From assembly GCA_030562195.1 (NCBI GenBank), contig CM060201.1, positions 18,984,454 to 19,048,453 of the forward strand: DNA of 64,000 nucleotides, in the 5' to 3' direction. Under the pieces are notes generated by a model. The model saw only the letters and a list, made by a program, of their open reading frames with translations, was not told where the DNA came from and did not search any database. Shown piece by piece: positions 1 through 11,469 of this stretch. The DNA is from Nipponacmea schrenckii (taxonomy: Eukaryota; Mollusca; Gastropoda; Lottiidae). A program made the position numbers and the translations under genes. How positions within the stretch are numbered: the first letter of the stretch is position 1; the number at the start of each line of letters is the position of its first letter.

Positions 1-400
1 GCTACAATTTTCAATGGATTTTAATGAAACTTGATGTAACATTAGAATTGATAAGAGGGTCAATCATTTTGATAATTTTCGCTGAACGTTTTTAGTTATT
101 GCCCCTGCCTTATTTGTTGTAGACACATATTAGAAGCTACAATTTTCAAGGGATTTTGATGTAACTTACTTTCAGCAATAGAATTGATAAGGAGGGGTTC
201 AAGTTCGATTTTGATGAATAGTTATTGAGTTATTGCCTTTGACTTAGTAAAATCATGTCAAAATTTAATGTGGATTTGAAGCTCATACATGATTTGATGA
301 AATTGGCATAAGAATTGATAAGACAGAGGTCAAGTTCGAAATTGACAATTTTTCAACTAACATTTTTGAGTTAGTGCCAAGTCAAAATTTTTATTGTAAT
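1..400. repeat. Diverged tandem repeat, unit about 130 bp, three copies
   Basis: Three successive copies share 'ctacaattttcaa..ggatttt' (starting near 2 and 137), 'agaattgataag' (near 46, 181 and 312), 'tcaagttcgaa/t' and a closing 'gagttattgcc' type segment. The copies are clearly diverged. The array probably continues to the left of the window. No coding content is apparent. Confidence 0.65.
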
Positions 401-532
401 GCAATAATTTGTAGTGATATTAAATTAACTTAGGATGTATGATTTTGATAACTTTTAACTGTAGTCTGTATGATATGCTGATTTTTTTGGTAAACATAAG
501 TTGTATCCCTTGCACTATTGAACCATGCCAGT

Positions 533-1417
533 GGGTGTCTATAAAACTAAGACTTAAGACCCACTAGGAAACTAAGACCCTGGATACTATGAAACTAAGA
601 CCTTGGATACTATGAAACTAAGACCCAACTATAGGAAACTTAAGGTTTTGAACCGAGCATGAGGGAAGTGCTCCATACCTGTAACAGAAAAGCATCCCTT
701 GCAATACCTTCATACAATCATCATAAGTTCACAAACTATACCGTTTTTAAGTTATTGATGTGACTCCCCGCACTCCAAGGATATAAGAGTGAAAAAGGAG
801 CTGAAGCCGCAGATAGCATGCTATAATGCTGCCGAGAGGTAATATATACTGGCTTGTAACATTTGCAACAACATGTTTCCGTCAAGGTGTCACTTATTAG
901 AGAAGGACGTCTAGGGTACGATGGGCATATCTCAGGATATGGCATTCTCGGTGGTGCCAGATATGAGCCTCTAAATGCGGCTTTTGTTACCCCGATATAT
1001 ATTATATAGATTCTGAAGCTTCCCATGGTACCACGTATTTTGGGGGTGGGGGGGGGGGGTAGTGACGAACTATAAAAAACCATACCGAACCCCTCCATTT
1101 GATGGTCAAAAGAGAAGCCAGATATGATATTTCGTGATATTGAAATAATATACGATAAATTTGCTGGAAATATATATAATTTCTGCAGGGTCTTAGCAGT
1201 TAGGAAACTAAGACCCTGGATACTATGAAACTAAGACCCAATTAGGATTGTCCCGCTAACACTTACGCTAGTGTTATATTTTGCAAATAAGGGTAAAATC
1301 AAGGTACTTGATCTCATGCGCGGTTCAAAACCTCCTAAAGTTTCCTATAGTTGGGTCTTAGTTAAATAGTATTCCAGGGTCTTAGTTTCCTAGTGGGTCT
1401 TAGTTTTATAGACACCC
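533..1417. mobile_element. Non-autonomous DNA transposon with long terminal inverted repeats, 9-bp TSD (MULE-like)
   Basis: The 885-bp element begins GGGTGTCTATAAAACTAAG and ends with the reverse complement. It is flanked by the direct repeat catgccagt at 524-532 and 1418-1426. Inverted similarity extends inward for roughly 110 bp, including the shared block AACTATAGGAAACTT and a match to GGTTTTGAACCG. The repeats themselves contain short tandem copies of an 'AAACTAAGACCCTGGATACTATG' type unit (quoted in pieces here: AAACTAAGACCC, TGGATACTATG), and another copy lies inside near 1200-1240. Long TIRs with a 9-bp duplication fit Mutator-like elements, but the superfamily is inferred. The interior shows no recognisable transposase. 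Confidence 0.8.
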
Positions 1418-1614
1418 CATGCCAGTGGAACCGTTCAAAACATTTAATGAATGCAATACAACTGTCTCAAAATGAAATCGGAATGTATAAATACACATTA
1501 CTTTCTGCTCATATCCCTTACTCATATGCCTTTTATTTTGATTTAACCAAAGAAAATCGACTTTAAAATATTCGTTTTTTGACGTTAAATGTGTTGATCC
1601 TGAGCACGACCTAT

Positions 1615-1830
1615 GGCGGGAACTTAGGATCTTTTTAGCCGCCCAATTTTTAAAAAAAAAAGTACCTTTTCCTAAAGGCTTTTTTTCAAATATCGGTTGA
1701 AGGACCCGTTTCGGGGGATTTTAATTCCCAACCCCGGTTTTTCTGATTTTTAAAAAAAAACCTGATTCCGGCCCAAAGAGTTCAAAATTAACCCCCAAGG
1801 GGGGGATGGTCTGACATCTATTCACAGACC
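1615..1830. other. Homopolymer-rich stretch, possible low-quality assembly
   Basis: There are many doubled or extended mononucleotide runs (aaaaaaaaaa, ttttttt, cccgtttcggggg, accccggttttt, cccccaaggggggg), with a composition unlike the flanks. It looks like error-prone read sequence. A real low-complexity insert cannot be excluded. Confidence 0.35.
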
Positions 1831-2277
1831 ACACAGTTTTCATTGTTAGATATAAACAATTAAATCATATTATCTCACTAGTAATAGAATTTCTGCACAC
1901 AATTTGACCAATCGACAATAAATAAAAAGAATACTCTTTTGTACTGAAGGCTCCAAGGTACATGGCAGCCTATATAAATAAAAATAAGACCTAATACTAT
2001 GTTTAGACCTATGTAGGCCATTTTTGATAATTGAAATGTTTAATTCCAAATTTCCGCTACAAGACTAAGGCCTATTATTTGTTCCGAGTAAATATCATGT
2101 AGTTTGTATTGAACAGGTCCACAAAAGGATTTTGTCAGGAGTTGGTATTTTTGTAGTGTCACAAATAGGCCTAGCAGGCCTTTATACTAATATGGACATA
2201 ATATTACCTAATTTCAAAAATGAACGCGTAAATGAATTAAAGACATGATCTCTTTGTGTATACAATATTGAATGTCG

Positions 2278-2383
2278 GTAACTTGGTAACAGGAAATTTG
2301 GTCACCGGAAAATACCAAAATACCTTGTGCCCGTATTACTGTGACCATATTTCCGGTGACCAAATTTCTTGTGACCAAGTTAC
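2278..2383. repeat. Inverted repeat / hairpin (arms about 37 bp)
   Basis: Arm 1 (2278-2314) and arm 2 (2347-2383) are near-perfect reverse complements. They share GTAACTTGGT, then AAATTTGGTCACCGGAAA, with an interior of about 32 bp. The open frame across it is a by-product of the symmetry. It could be a foldback transposon remnant. No clear target duplication was found. Confidence 0.7.
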
Positions 2384-3289
2384 TATTCCCCATAATATCT
2401 CCTGTAAACGCTCATTAATTTTGTCTAGAATTTTAACCTATTATTTAATCAAATTTGGCATTAAAGGCCTACTGTGAAGTCCGATCCTAATAGCTCCTTC
2501 AGAGGAACTATTTTCAAAGATCTGAATGCACTCTTTCTTGATTGCGACTAAATGGAAAAATGACTATTTTGCGCAACCTTTCTAATTTTGATTTGACCAA
2601 AGAAAATCGCTTTTAAAACATTGTTGTTGTTTTTTTTTGACGTAATATGATTTGATTCTGAAATTGTGCACGACCTGTTTTGGTAATTGAGTTTCGATAT
2701 TTTAGTCTTTTCTGGCACAATTCGGGAATCCGAATTTACACTCACCGCACTTCGGATATCAATTCATACATGACTGGCAACTATGTTATATTTTGAAATC
2801 ATCTATTAAGGGACGAGTTGTCGATGAACACCAATTCCAATGCATTAGAAGATATTTGTTAAAGTCCATGTTGGCCTAACTCGAAAACTATGTTACTCAC
2901 AAAAGTAAGATTGATTGCTGTTTGAAATATTTGAACAAAATGGGTTTTTAACGGGGTGCCCAAGGGCGTCGAGTACAAATTATTGATTTCTATATATTAT
3001 AAATGTAATGCCACAAAGGCTATTAGGTTTTAAAATTGAATCATTCTAACAAAGACATTCACGGTGTTTTTGTTCATTTCAAATTTCAGTTCACCTGTCT
3101 GATTTTAAAATGAGTGAATGTAATTTCCCGCTTGGCCGATAACCCCTTGAAATACCAATCTGAAATCTAAATATTTTGTCCATGATCAGAAATAAATGAC
3201 TTGGGATATTTATGAAACGTGATTTTGAAAGACACTTTGAAATAAAATCAACAGAGTGTCCCTCCAAGGTAAATCATTTCAGGTAAACT

Positions 3290-3475
3290 GAGGCATGGCG
3301 GAATAACACATACACCATACTACCTGTCCGCAAGGCGGCGTTTTGACAAAATGCGCGTAATTCGACTCTGTCGTCTGCCCTGTTGTAATTGAACATTGCC
3401 AGTGTCAACATTCACACAAGACTGACAGTTCATAGGGTGAAGATTTTCTTACCTTGACTCGGTAAGCTGATAACA
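3290..3475. promoter_or_regulatory. CpG-richer patch, possible distal promoter or first non-coding exon
   Basis: This short stretch has more CpG than its surroundings (ccgcaaggcggcg, gcgcgtaattcg) and contains a donor-like ctcg|gtaagc at about 3461. It could be an upstream non-coding exon of the liprin-beta gene, about 3 kb before exon A. A donor-like site also exists on the minus strand (near 3450), so the direction is uncertain. Confidence 0.2.
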
Positions 3476-4949
3476 TCTTTTAATCTCTTTGTTCTTTACC
3501 GACAGATAATTAGACGTGCAGGTAAAGTTAGTAATTGAGTCTGATTTTCTTATTTTGGGTGTTTTTATTGTATTTGGTTTTTGCGTGTTTTTTGACAATT
3601 GCAAATTTTGATTCCTGTGATCTGTTTTGTGAATTCTTATTGCTGGAACTGAGATTTGTCCCTTCCACATAGATTTTGATTTGCCCTTTTGGATTAAACA
3701 GACAGAAGGGAGCATATGTATTATTACTATTAATAACAATTTTTTTTATTATCTCATTGAATGTGACCCCCTCTGTAATATTCATATCAATATATTATAT
3801 TATATCAATGTAGCACATTGTTGCTAAAACTTTATATGGACTGATAAAATAAAAATCTCTTGATTTCACATGATTTATTCTATACTAATTGATCATAAAG
3901 AATGGCAATAGAGTATAAAGATACCAAATGTTTTTAAGAGATGCCTGCTCTTAGAATACACCTAAATTCTAACTTCACAAACTTGACCAATAAGAGAATA
4001 TATATTCATCAGTGGACTAGCTGGTGTCATATATATACAAAGAATTCCCTAAATAATCTGATAAATCTAAAAACACAATGTAATTAATTATGTAGTTTTA
4101 TGGATTATCGGATATTTAAAGGTCCAAAGATGTTTGTTAATTCTCCTCTTGAGCAAGTTTGAAATTTCAATTTTTATGTTTGTTCTAAGAGGTAGTATTC
4201 CTATAACTAAACTAACGAAACACATAGGTGCTTAAAAAATAAATAAAAAGTATGAGGAGAGGGTGTATTCAACATTTTAGTTAGAAATCTGTTATTGACT
4301 TGCTTATAATTATAAATGCTAGCTTTGCCGTTTACTTATAAGTTCAATTATAAAGTCCTGAATCTAGGTTGGGTAATAAGATTCCAAAATTAAAGTAAAA
4401 ACTAAGGGAATATCCTCTGCTGACTAAAAAATCATTTTAAAGGAAGATTTTCTTGTCTTTTTATTTTTATCTTCTTTTTGACCACTGTGGGTTCTATAAC
4501 TCTAGAACCAAATACAATGTAAGTATGTCATTTGGCTCAATGACATGCTCATAATCTATTCATGATTCTCATGGATTTCTACAACTGCAGAAGTCATAAT
4601 GGCAAATTGTTATGTTCAAATAAATGCTGTAAACTGTATAAAATTATTCATGTGTAAAATATACTAGATATTACCTAATTACTGGTAGTGAACACCTTTT
4701 CACTGGTATTCAGATTTGTCCTACATTAGTTCTCTAGGTAATTAATTATAATTATTGATAATTAGAAAAAAAATACCTAGCCTCATTTACCTCACTATGT
4801 CATTTGACAAAATATAATTACAAATTAAAACTTTTCCATATTAAAAGATATAATTTTCCCTTTTTTTCTCTATTATAATCCTAGTTTTTCTCATCTTAAT
4901 TTTGGAATATTGGGTGTTATCTAAATTAAAACTTTTGGATTTAAATTGA

Positions 4950-5290
4950 TTGTAAAGATTTTTATACGGAACTGGTTGAAATTATTAAGTATTCCCCTAG
5001 GATGAACCTTATTGAAAATAAAAATATTGTAATATGTTTATTATGAATTATTACTGTTGTTCTTTGAAAAACATTCCATTTTTGGCTTGTAAACACTCTA
5101 CAGTGCCCAATTCTTTACGGATTTGACAAAACTTGATGAAATTGTTAATTATCACCCAAGGATGAACCCTATTAAAAATCAAAGATATTGAAAAATATTT
5201 AATGAGTTTTTGCCTTGTTATAAGGTACAATTTTTGACAAATTTGATTGAAACTTAGATATATTGTGCATCTATTACCCCAGAAAAGAAG
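4950..5290. repeat. Diverged tandem repeat, about two copies
   Basis: Phrases recur with a spacing of about 160 bp: 'cctaggatgaaccttattgaaaat' (in parts: aggatgaacc, attgaaaat) near 4996 and 'aaggatgaaccctattaaaaat' near 5157, each followed by an 'aaatattg' block and an 'attttt..gac/cat' block. It resembles the array at 1-400 in style. Copy boundaries are uncertain. Confidence 0.4.
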
Positions 5291-6467
5291 TATATGACTG
5301 AAGGTTGAATATATGACTATACTGTCAAGTTTTTAATTGAATGCTGACAGTGGGCGTATATTACATTACCTGGCAAGCTATTTTGTTTTCAGTGTGTGTA
5401 TGTTCATTGAGTATCATAACTTTCCATATTACTTATGAATTAAACCCTTTTCTTTTGCAAACCTAATCTGTTTGTCTACATATATGACTATTTTCATTAA
5501 CTTTTACTTATTGTTATGGGACATGTTTTTTTCTGTTGTCCTCACTGACCTTATGAAATCTGAAGGCTATTGATATGACTGAACTTGTAAATATGCTATG
5601 TTTTTATAATACCTGGTCATGGGCAACATTTTATTTTCAGGGTTGGGTTGGGTTTGGCAAAACATTATGATAATAGTAATTTTGTGTTAAGTTACATGAA
5701 TTAACTTTGAGGAAGCCTCTTGGAAAGTCTTTCAGTTTATATTGGATGTTTTTCAGCACTCAGTCACTAACTTGATCTTTCTCTTTTAATTTGGACTGGT
5801 CAAATCGTGACAAATTTGATCTACACATTTCAGGTGACCTTTATTGTATGACCTTGAGTCAATAATGACAAGAATACAGATGAACAGTTGAACATTGGGG
5901 ACTATTTGTTTTTCTTTTTCACTGTGTTTTTTTTTGTATTTTCATTTATTTACATGGCTGAAAGTGAAGTTGATAGCTTTTGATTAAGTGAATAGGATAT
6001 TTTGATATGCTTGACTTGTTCAAGGCTCTTTTCACTTTTCATTTGGACAAGATCACCAGATATAGTTTATAAATCTTTAGAAGTTGATGACTTAAATTGT
6101 CTTTAACCTTGGAAATTGACATAACCTTTAGTAAGAATCTTCAAAAACAAAGCTTTTATCTTTCAGTGGCTTTTATAGGAAACTTTAGACAAGGGGGCCT
6201 GGTACCACAAATTTAAGCCAGGGCTACAAACAATTCTTTCAATATTATGTCAAATGATAATAATTTATCAGGTTGAAGGACAATATTACCTTTATAACGG
6301 TTTGTATATTCACTAATTATATTTTCTCTTTCAGAAAAAGAAGAAAGAATGTGAATCTACTGAATAAATTGTAAATAATATCATTTAGTGCTATAACAGT
6401 GGATTCCTGTTCATTATCTTCAGTGTTGATTGGGAATAATTTTCAAAAACTTAATTTATTATTGCAG

Positions 6468-6613
6468 ACAGAGAATTTCAATGAATTTGAACTTCAGATT
6501 GAATCTATGAATATACAATAGTGCAAGGAATAAATTTTACTTTAATCAAAGTGAATTGGAATATTTTTATAAGTTTGATGAAATTATCATATTTTAAGCC
6601 AACTTTTATTTGA
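6468..6613 (+). promoter_or_regulatory. Probable 5' UTR of liprin-beta exon A with three short uORFs
   Basis: If transcription enters through the acceptor-like site ending at 6467, these bases are 5' UTR. They hold three short upstream reading frames: one beginning at an ATG around 6480, one of four codons starting near 6507, and one at 6578-6613. The last ends in a TGA that directly abuts the main ATG at 6614. Such an arrangement can lower or gate initiation at the main start. The UTR assignment is inferred; no transcript data are available. Confidence 0.4.
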
Positions 6614-6743
6614 ATGAAGCCAAGGTTTATAGAAGGCAATAAAATGTGGGAACAACAAGCGAATTATGAAATAACAGAGCAATTTAATGGAGCAAGTCAG
6701 GTGCTAGCAGCAGCATTACAACAGATGGATGGCATCATTGCTG
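6614..6743 (+). CDS. PPFIBP1-like: Liprin-beta exon A, canonical N-terminus
   Basis: This exon encodes the N-terminus of a liprin-beta, a cytoplasmic scaffold with N-terminal coiled coils and C-terminal SAM domains that partners liprin-alpha at cell cortex and synaptic sites (family knowledge). The 43 codons end with VLAAALQQMDGIIAG, which closely matches the start of vertebrate liprin-beta (LAAALEQMDGIIAG). The start is the ATG at 6614. An in-frame TGA sits directly before it at 6611-6613, so the protein cannot start further upstream in this exon. A second in-frame ATG at 6644 is a possible alternative start. The donor is ctg|gtaagtt, leaving one base (G) of a split Gly codon. An acceptor-like pyrimidine tract with AG at 6466-6467 suggests that 5' UTR precedes the coding part in the same exon. 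Confidence 0.85.
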
Positions 6744-6939
6744 GTAAGTTAAATAAGTCTTCTAGTCTCCAGACAAAATGTATTGTAATGATTATCATTG
6801 TTTGAAAATTGTTTGAAAATTCAGCAATACCCTATTTTGATAATATCATATCAAATATCATAGTTAGTATACTTATATAAATTCTTCTAGGAATCTTGAG
6901 TGTTATTTTCTCATATGACAATTAAGATGAATTAAATGT

Positions 6940-7540
6940 GTAAAACATTTTTACATTGATAAGGTTTTTCTTCAGTGTGTATTCTCATGTGAATTTTAAG
7001 ACTTGTTTTCATGCTAAAACCCTTTCTACAAACACCACATGTTTAAGGTTTCTCTATGGTATGTTTCATCATTTGAATTTTTTGATAGTTGGCTAAAATA
7101 CTTCCCTTAAATATCATATTTGTAAAATATTTTTACATTGATAAGGCGTTTCTTCAGTGTGTATTCTCATGTGAATTTTAAGACTTGTTATCTGGCTAAA
7201 ACCCTTTCTACAAACACCACATGTTTAAAGGTTTCTCTTCAGTATGTTGCATCATATTAATGTTATGGTTTGATGAACTTATAAAACATTTATTGCAAAC
7301 ATCACATTTGTATGGTTCCCTCCAGTATATACTTATATGTGTATATAAAGATGATCTGTCTGTGTAAAGCACATTTTACAAACGTCACACTGATGATTCT
7401 CGTGTGAATTTTAACATTTTTGTCATAGGCCTATGTGGTGTCATATGAGCTTCAAGACCTGAAGATGTTGCAAAAATATTTTTTATAAATATCACAGTGT
7501 GTAGTCTCATATGAGGTTTAAGAAGTGATTTAGTATATGT
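6940..7540 (-). pseudogene. Decayed C2H2 zinc-finger remnant, part 1
   Basis: Reverse-strand translation in mixed frames gives repeated C2H2 finger pieces: CGVCRKGF, then LKIHMRIHT, with linker-like EKP segments. Fingers of this kind bind DNA in transcription factors. Stops and frame breaks interrupt the reading and several ligands are lost, so no protein is expected. A segment of about 115 bp at 6938-7052 is repeated almost identically at 7117-7232. The spacing of about 178 bp is close to two finger units, which suggests an internal duplication. It lies antisense in the liprin-beta intron. Confidence 0.7.
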
Positions 7541-8029
7541 ATGTAAAGTTGATATTTTGTAATTACATCCATGTGATGATAATAAAATAAAACAGTATTA
7601 ATCATATTCAACATTAACATAATTAAAACATTTAAAACATCAAAATCACCAGGTTGCAAAGCATAATGATATAATGCAACAACATTTTCATTTAGATCGT
7701 CTTTAGTTAACTGATTCATAAAATTACTAATGGATCAAAATGCATCGTAGAATTATTATCAGATAAAAGACAAAGGATATTCTGTTTGTCAGTAAATAAT
7801 CAGAGTTTGATTGACAGATTAATAAGGATTTGACTGTGTCAAAAGGGTGGTATTCCTTAGAGGTAACATGGTTTGAAAATGGCATGAGAGGGGTTATTTG
7901 TGGCTAGTCATTGAAGGATGGTGACTGATAAAACTGACTGTATGTACAAGTTTGACTGTAATTTACTCCATTAAAATTCTTTTCACAGACATTAGTTATG
8001 AAGTTTTTATAAGTTCAATATGAAACAAT

Positions 8030-8445
<416 letters not shown>

Positions 8446-9363
8446 TCCTCAAATATTATTTTACAACAAATTGATTGTTGTATGTCAAACTCTGAAATAG
8501 ATTTTAACAAAATATGTCCCATAACAGGAAGTACAAATTATTAAATGAATTTGTGAGTAATTGATAAATATGTGAAGATCATTAAAGAAGATTTCTGATC
8601 AAATGATATATAAAGACATGTTAATCTGCCTCCTATCATTAAACTTACATAATCAATCACTTGAGAAAAGCCATGTAATAATGTTATATATAAATATATT
8701 TCTATTTGCTGGTATATACAATATTCTTTATTACTTGAAAACCAATAATGCACTTTTCTAAATTTTATGAATGATATACATATATATATCTATACACAAT
8801 CTTGTACAGGTATTTCAATGAAACTGACACTTCTTCTGAATATTGCTCTCTGAAAAATCTAATTACATAGGAATTTGCTAACAAAGTGCTTAAAATGTGG
8901 TTACTAAACTTATTATTCAGGTATCCTTAAGATTTTAACCTTAAATAGATGATGCTAAATGATGTAGAAAATTTGCCACATGATACTTATTCCATTTTGT
9001 TTCTTGATATTCAATATCATGTTATGTAAATTGTGGGTTAACTGAAGCATAAAATTAGAAATGTGTCTATTGAATAGTCAATATTTCATGGTTGGTTTAA
9101 ACTGCCTTATATTTGATTTGCAACAAGGAAGATGATTATTAAATACATTTGTTGTTTTCACACCTTATTAGCACACATTTCTTCTTGTAAATTGAATGTT
9201 TGGAAATATGTTTCATACCTCATTCCAGTAGTTTCTTCTTCAATCCTCAGTCCTGAGAACTGGAGCAAAATGTTTGAGTTTTGTTCCAATTATTTCAGTT
9301 GTCAATGAGGTGAAGTTTTTGAGTCCAGACTATCAAATCCTTGATTTTTATGACTTTTCTTAA

Positions 9364-10051
9364 CCCTTTCGCTGCCAGCCGTCGAAAGTTTTCGACAACG
9401 GGTTTTGACGTTACAATGCCAAGTGTCGAAAGTTTTCGACATTTATATAACATCAACTTGTTTGTAGTGTGTGTAGTCATATCTAAGGGAGGTAATGAAA
9501 TAGGTGTCGCAATGGTTTCTTTACATGTCTATCTTCGGTTTTTGGCTATAAAATACCACGAGTTTATTCTGTTAAATCGAAAGTAATTGATCTTTGAAGT
9601 CAATCGATATATTTTAAGAGTTCAATGGCGAAACGTTAAATTAGGCTAACGTTATGGTAAACAGGTGCTAGCGGCAATTTTTTCCCGACATTAATATTAT
9701 GTCCACAAGTTTGTAGTGTGTGTAGTCATATCTAAGGGATGTAATGAATTTGTTTGTTTACACATCTGCTTTCCGTTTTGACACTAGAAGGCAGTGGTTT
9801 TATTCTGGAAAATCTGAAGTTATTAATCTCCTACCAAAGTCAGCCAATAGTTTGAGTTCAATGGCGAAACGACAAAGTTACCACAATGAAGAAGAGGTGC
9901 TAGCGGCAATTTTTGCCGACAGTGGATCTGAATGTGCTGAATCAGACAAATGAATAGGCCTCAAACATAACCCATGTTATAAAAACGTCACAGTGTAAAA
10001 CATGGCTGGCATTATGACGTTATGACTATAACGTCATTGGCAGTGAAAGGG
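9364..10051 (+). mobile_element. piggyBac-type non-autonomous transposon, TTAA target duplication
   Basis: TTAA at 9360-9363 and 10052-10055 brackets a 688-bp element. Its ends are CCCTTTCGCTGCCA and, at the right, the reverse complement of CCCTTTCACTGCCA. TTAA duplications and CCC...GGG ends are typical of piggyBac. Just inside the left end the palindrome GTCGAAAGTTTTCGAC occurs twice. The interior contains a diverged tandem duplication of about 240 bp: 'ttgtagtgtgtgtagtcata' at about 9460 and 9710, 'ttcaatggcgaaacg' at about 9622 and 9858, and 'gtgctagcggcaattttt' at about 9664 and 9897. No full transposase is present. Confidence 0.88.
9861..9953 (+). pseudogene. Start of a piggyBac-like transposase, truncated
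   Basis: An ATG opens a 30-codon frame, MAKRQSYHNEEEVLAAIFAD, followed by SGSECAESDK and a stop. An acidic start with a motif like EEVLAAIFADS-S is typical of piggyBac transposase N-termini. The catalytic domain is absent, so the element would need enzyme from elsewhere. The other half of the internal duplication carries a broken version (near 9625). Confidence 0.6.
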
Positions 10052-10772
10052 TTAATCAAACTCACAAAGAAACACTTGTTGGTCACAAACGAAATTCTTG
10101 CGAATCAAAAACCTCGAGAATATTGAAATTCAAGATGAAATTGATCTATTCTGGAAAAAATGTGGACTGAAAATAGGACAATATGGTATTACACACCTAC
10201 CATTTATATCAGTTTATCAGTATATAGTCTATATTCGGTATTTTAAGTTAATAACATAGATTATATTATATGCATCTGTTGAATTTGACATTTTCGAACA
10301 TTTTGGGGTTAATAAGGAATTTTCGTTTTGGGTTAAATTTAATCATTCATGATGCATATATTTGTGGAATCAAATGTTACTGTATTTGGTTCGTATTTTC
10401 TGTGTTTTTAAGAGTTTTTGGAATATTCTTTTAGAAGTGATTATAAATGGAATTCTTTGACCTTATTGTGTCTTGAAATTCAACTTAAAATAAGTGTTTG
10501 ACTTCACTGTCACAAAATCTGCCATATAAGCTGGAATTGCAGAACCACAAATGTTGTATTGAAAATTGGAATGATGCGAATTGAGGCTATTAGTATCCTG
10601 AAGACATATAAAATGTAAAAAATATAATACCTTTTCAACATAACTATAGAATGTCACTCCTTGCCTTAATTATTTATTATAATTCACAAAGGTTAATGCC
10701 AACATAAAATTCCAAATCTCGGATAGCTATAATTATCATGTATAATTATACTCTTTACTTTTCTCTTTTCAG

Positions 10773-10987
10773 GCAATGAATTTGATTTTCGCAATGACGT
10801 AACCTCAGATACGATAGCCTTTCGTAAAGCCAGACCTCTAGGACGTGCTAAAGTGTGTTATTTATTGTATGATTTAAAAAGAGCTGTTGAGAGTTCCAGT
10901 GATAGACAACTCCTATTAGACTCAATCCCAGCAGATGTGGTGCTCTATCTTCGAACATGGCTTTTATCAGAGGAAGTTTGTACAGAG
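10773..10987 (+). CDS. PPFIBP1-like: Liprin-beta exon B, helical block after the N-terminus
   Basis: The acceptor is ttttctcttttcag and the exon begins GC, completing the split codon of exon A to Gly (GGC). Its 215 bases plus the carried base give 72 codons and end in phase 0 at GAG|gtaagt. The peptide has the pattern LGRAKVCYLLYDLKRAVES, then a serine/aspartate stretch, IPADVVLYLRTWLLSEE. This corresponds in order to vertebrate liprin-beta residues LRALHLVEDLRGLLEM and IPDSTAETLVEWLQSQ. The family match and exact phase continuity with exons A and C make this assignment firm. The exon is missing from long-ORF views because the upstream frame is split by the intron. Confidence 0.85.
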
Positions 10988-11356
10988 GTAAGTTGATACA
11001 AAATAACAAATTAACACAAAATACAAATTATATTATGACTGTTTTGTTTGAATTTCTTGAATAATCATGGTATACATAACTTGAAGCTTGTATCAGTGCC
11101 TTCTGTTGAATAGTGGGCTTGTTATTGTTCACACATTATTACAATACACTTTAGAACAATAATCCAGTTTTTTTTTGCTACACCTTATGGAATTGAACAG
11201 GTGTATTTAAAGGAAGGCTCTGGTCATTAGTTAGGCAATCAAAACTAGATTTTCCGTAAAAACATTATGTTAGGACACTACCCTGAAAATATCAGCGACA
11301 TTCCCCGATAACAAATGATTTTACAGCATTTTTAAATTGAATCCGACGAATATTTG

Positions 11357-11411
11357 TGGCGGCCGCCATTTTAATTGGTCACGTGATCAGAAAGGCGTCA
11401 AGTGACGTCAT
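11357..11411 (+). promoter_or_regulatory. YY1-like, E-box and CRE-like cluster upstream of the P2X7-like exon
   Basis: GCCGCCATTTT (YY1-type), TCACGTGA (palindromic E-box) and GTGACGTCA (CRE-like) lie 60-110 bp before the ATG at 11470. They fit a CpG-type core promoter and also form the left inverted repeat. Confidence 0.5.
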
Positions 11412-11469
11412 GTGTGCGTATCCATTAAGCGCCCTCGATTAGCTGGTAGGCTAAACCATTAACGTCAAC

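Larger units (their letters stand above)
1530..2690. repeat. Pair of related segments about 1.05 kb apart
   Basis: The segment near 1536-1610 (attttgatttaaccaaagaa ... cacgacct) recurs near 2584-2673 (attttgatttgaccaaagaa ... cacgacct) in the same orientation. The copies share 'ccaaagaaaatcg', 'tttgacgt' and 'gcacgacct' in order. This may be a dispersed repeat or a local duplication. Confidence 0.5.

Noticed and set aside
736..1098. 120-codon minus-strand open frame inside the long-TIR element
   Set aside because: Its proline run comes from a poly(G) tract, no transposase or other motif is visible, and it lies in the interior of a non-autonomous element. Treated as a chance frame.
2256..2477. 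73-codon frame across the 2.28-2.38 kb hairpin
   Set aside because: Produced by the inverted repeat; there is no recognisable domain.
9744..9953. 69-codon frame in the piggyBac-type element taken as a whole gene
   Set aside because: Only the last 30 codons from the ATG at 9861 resemble a transposase start; the rest is element sequence.
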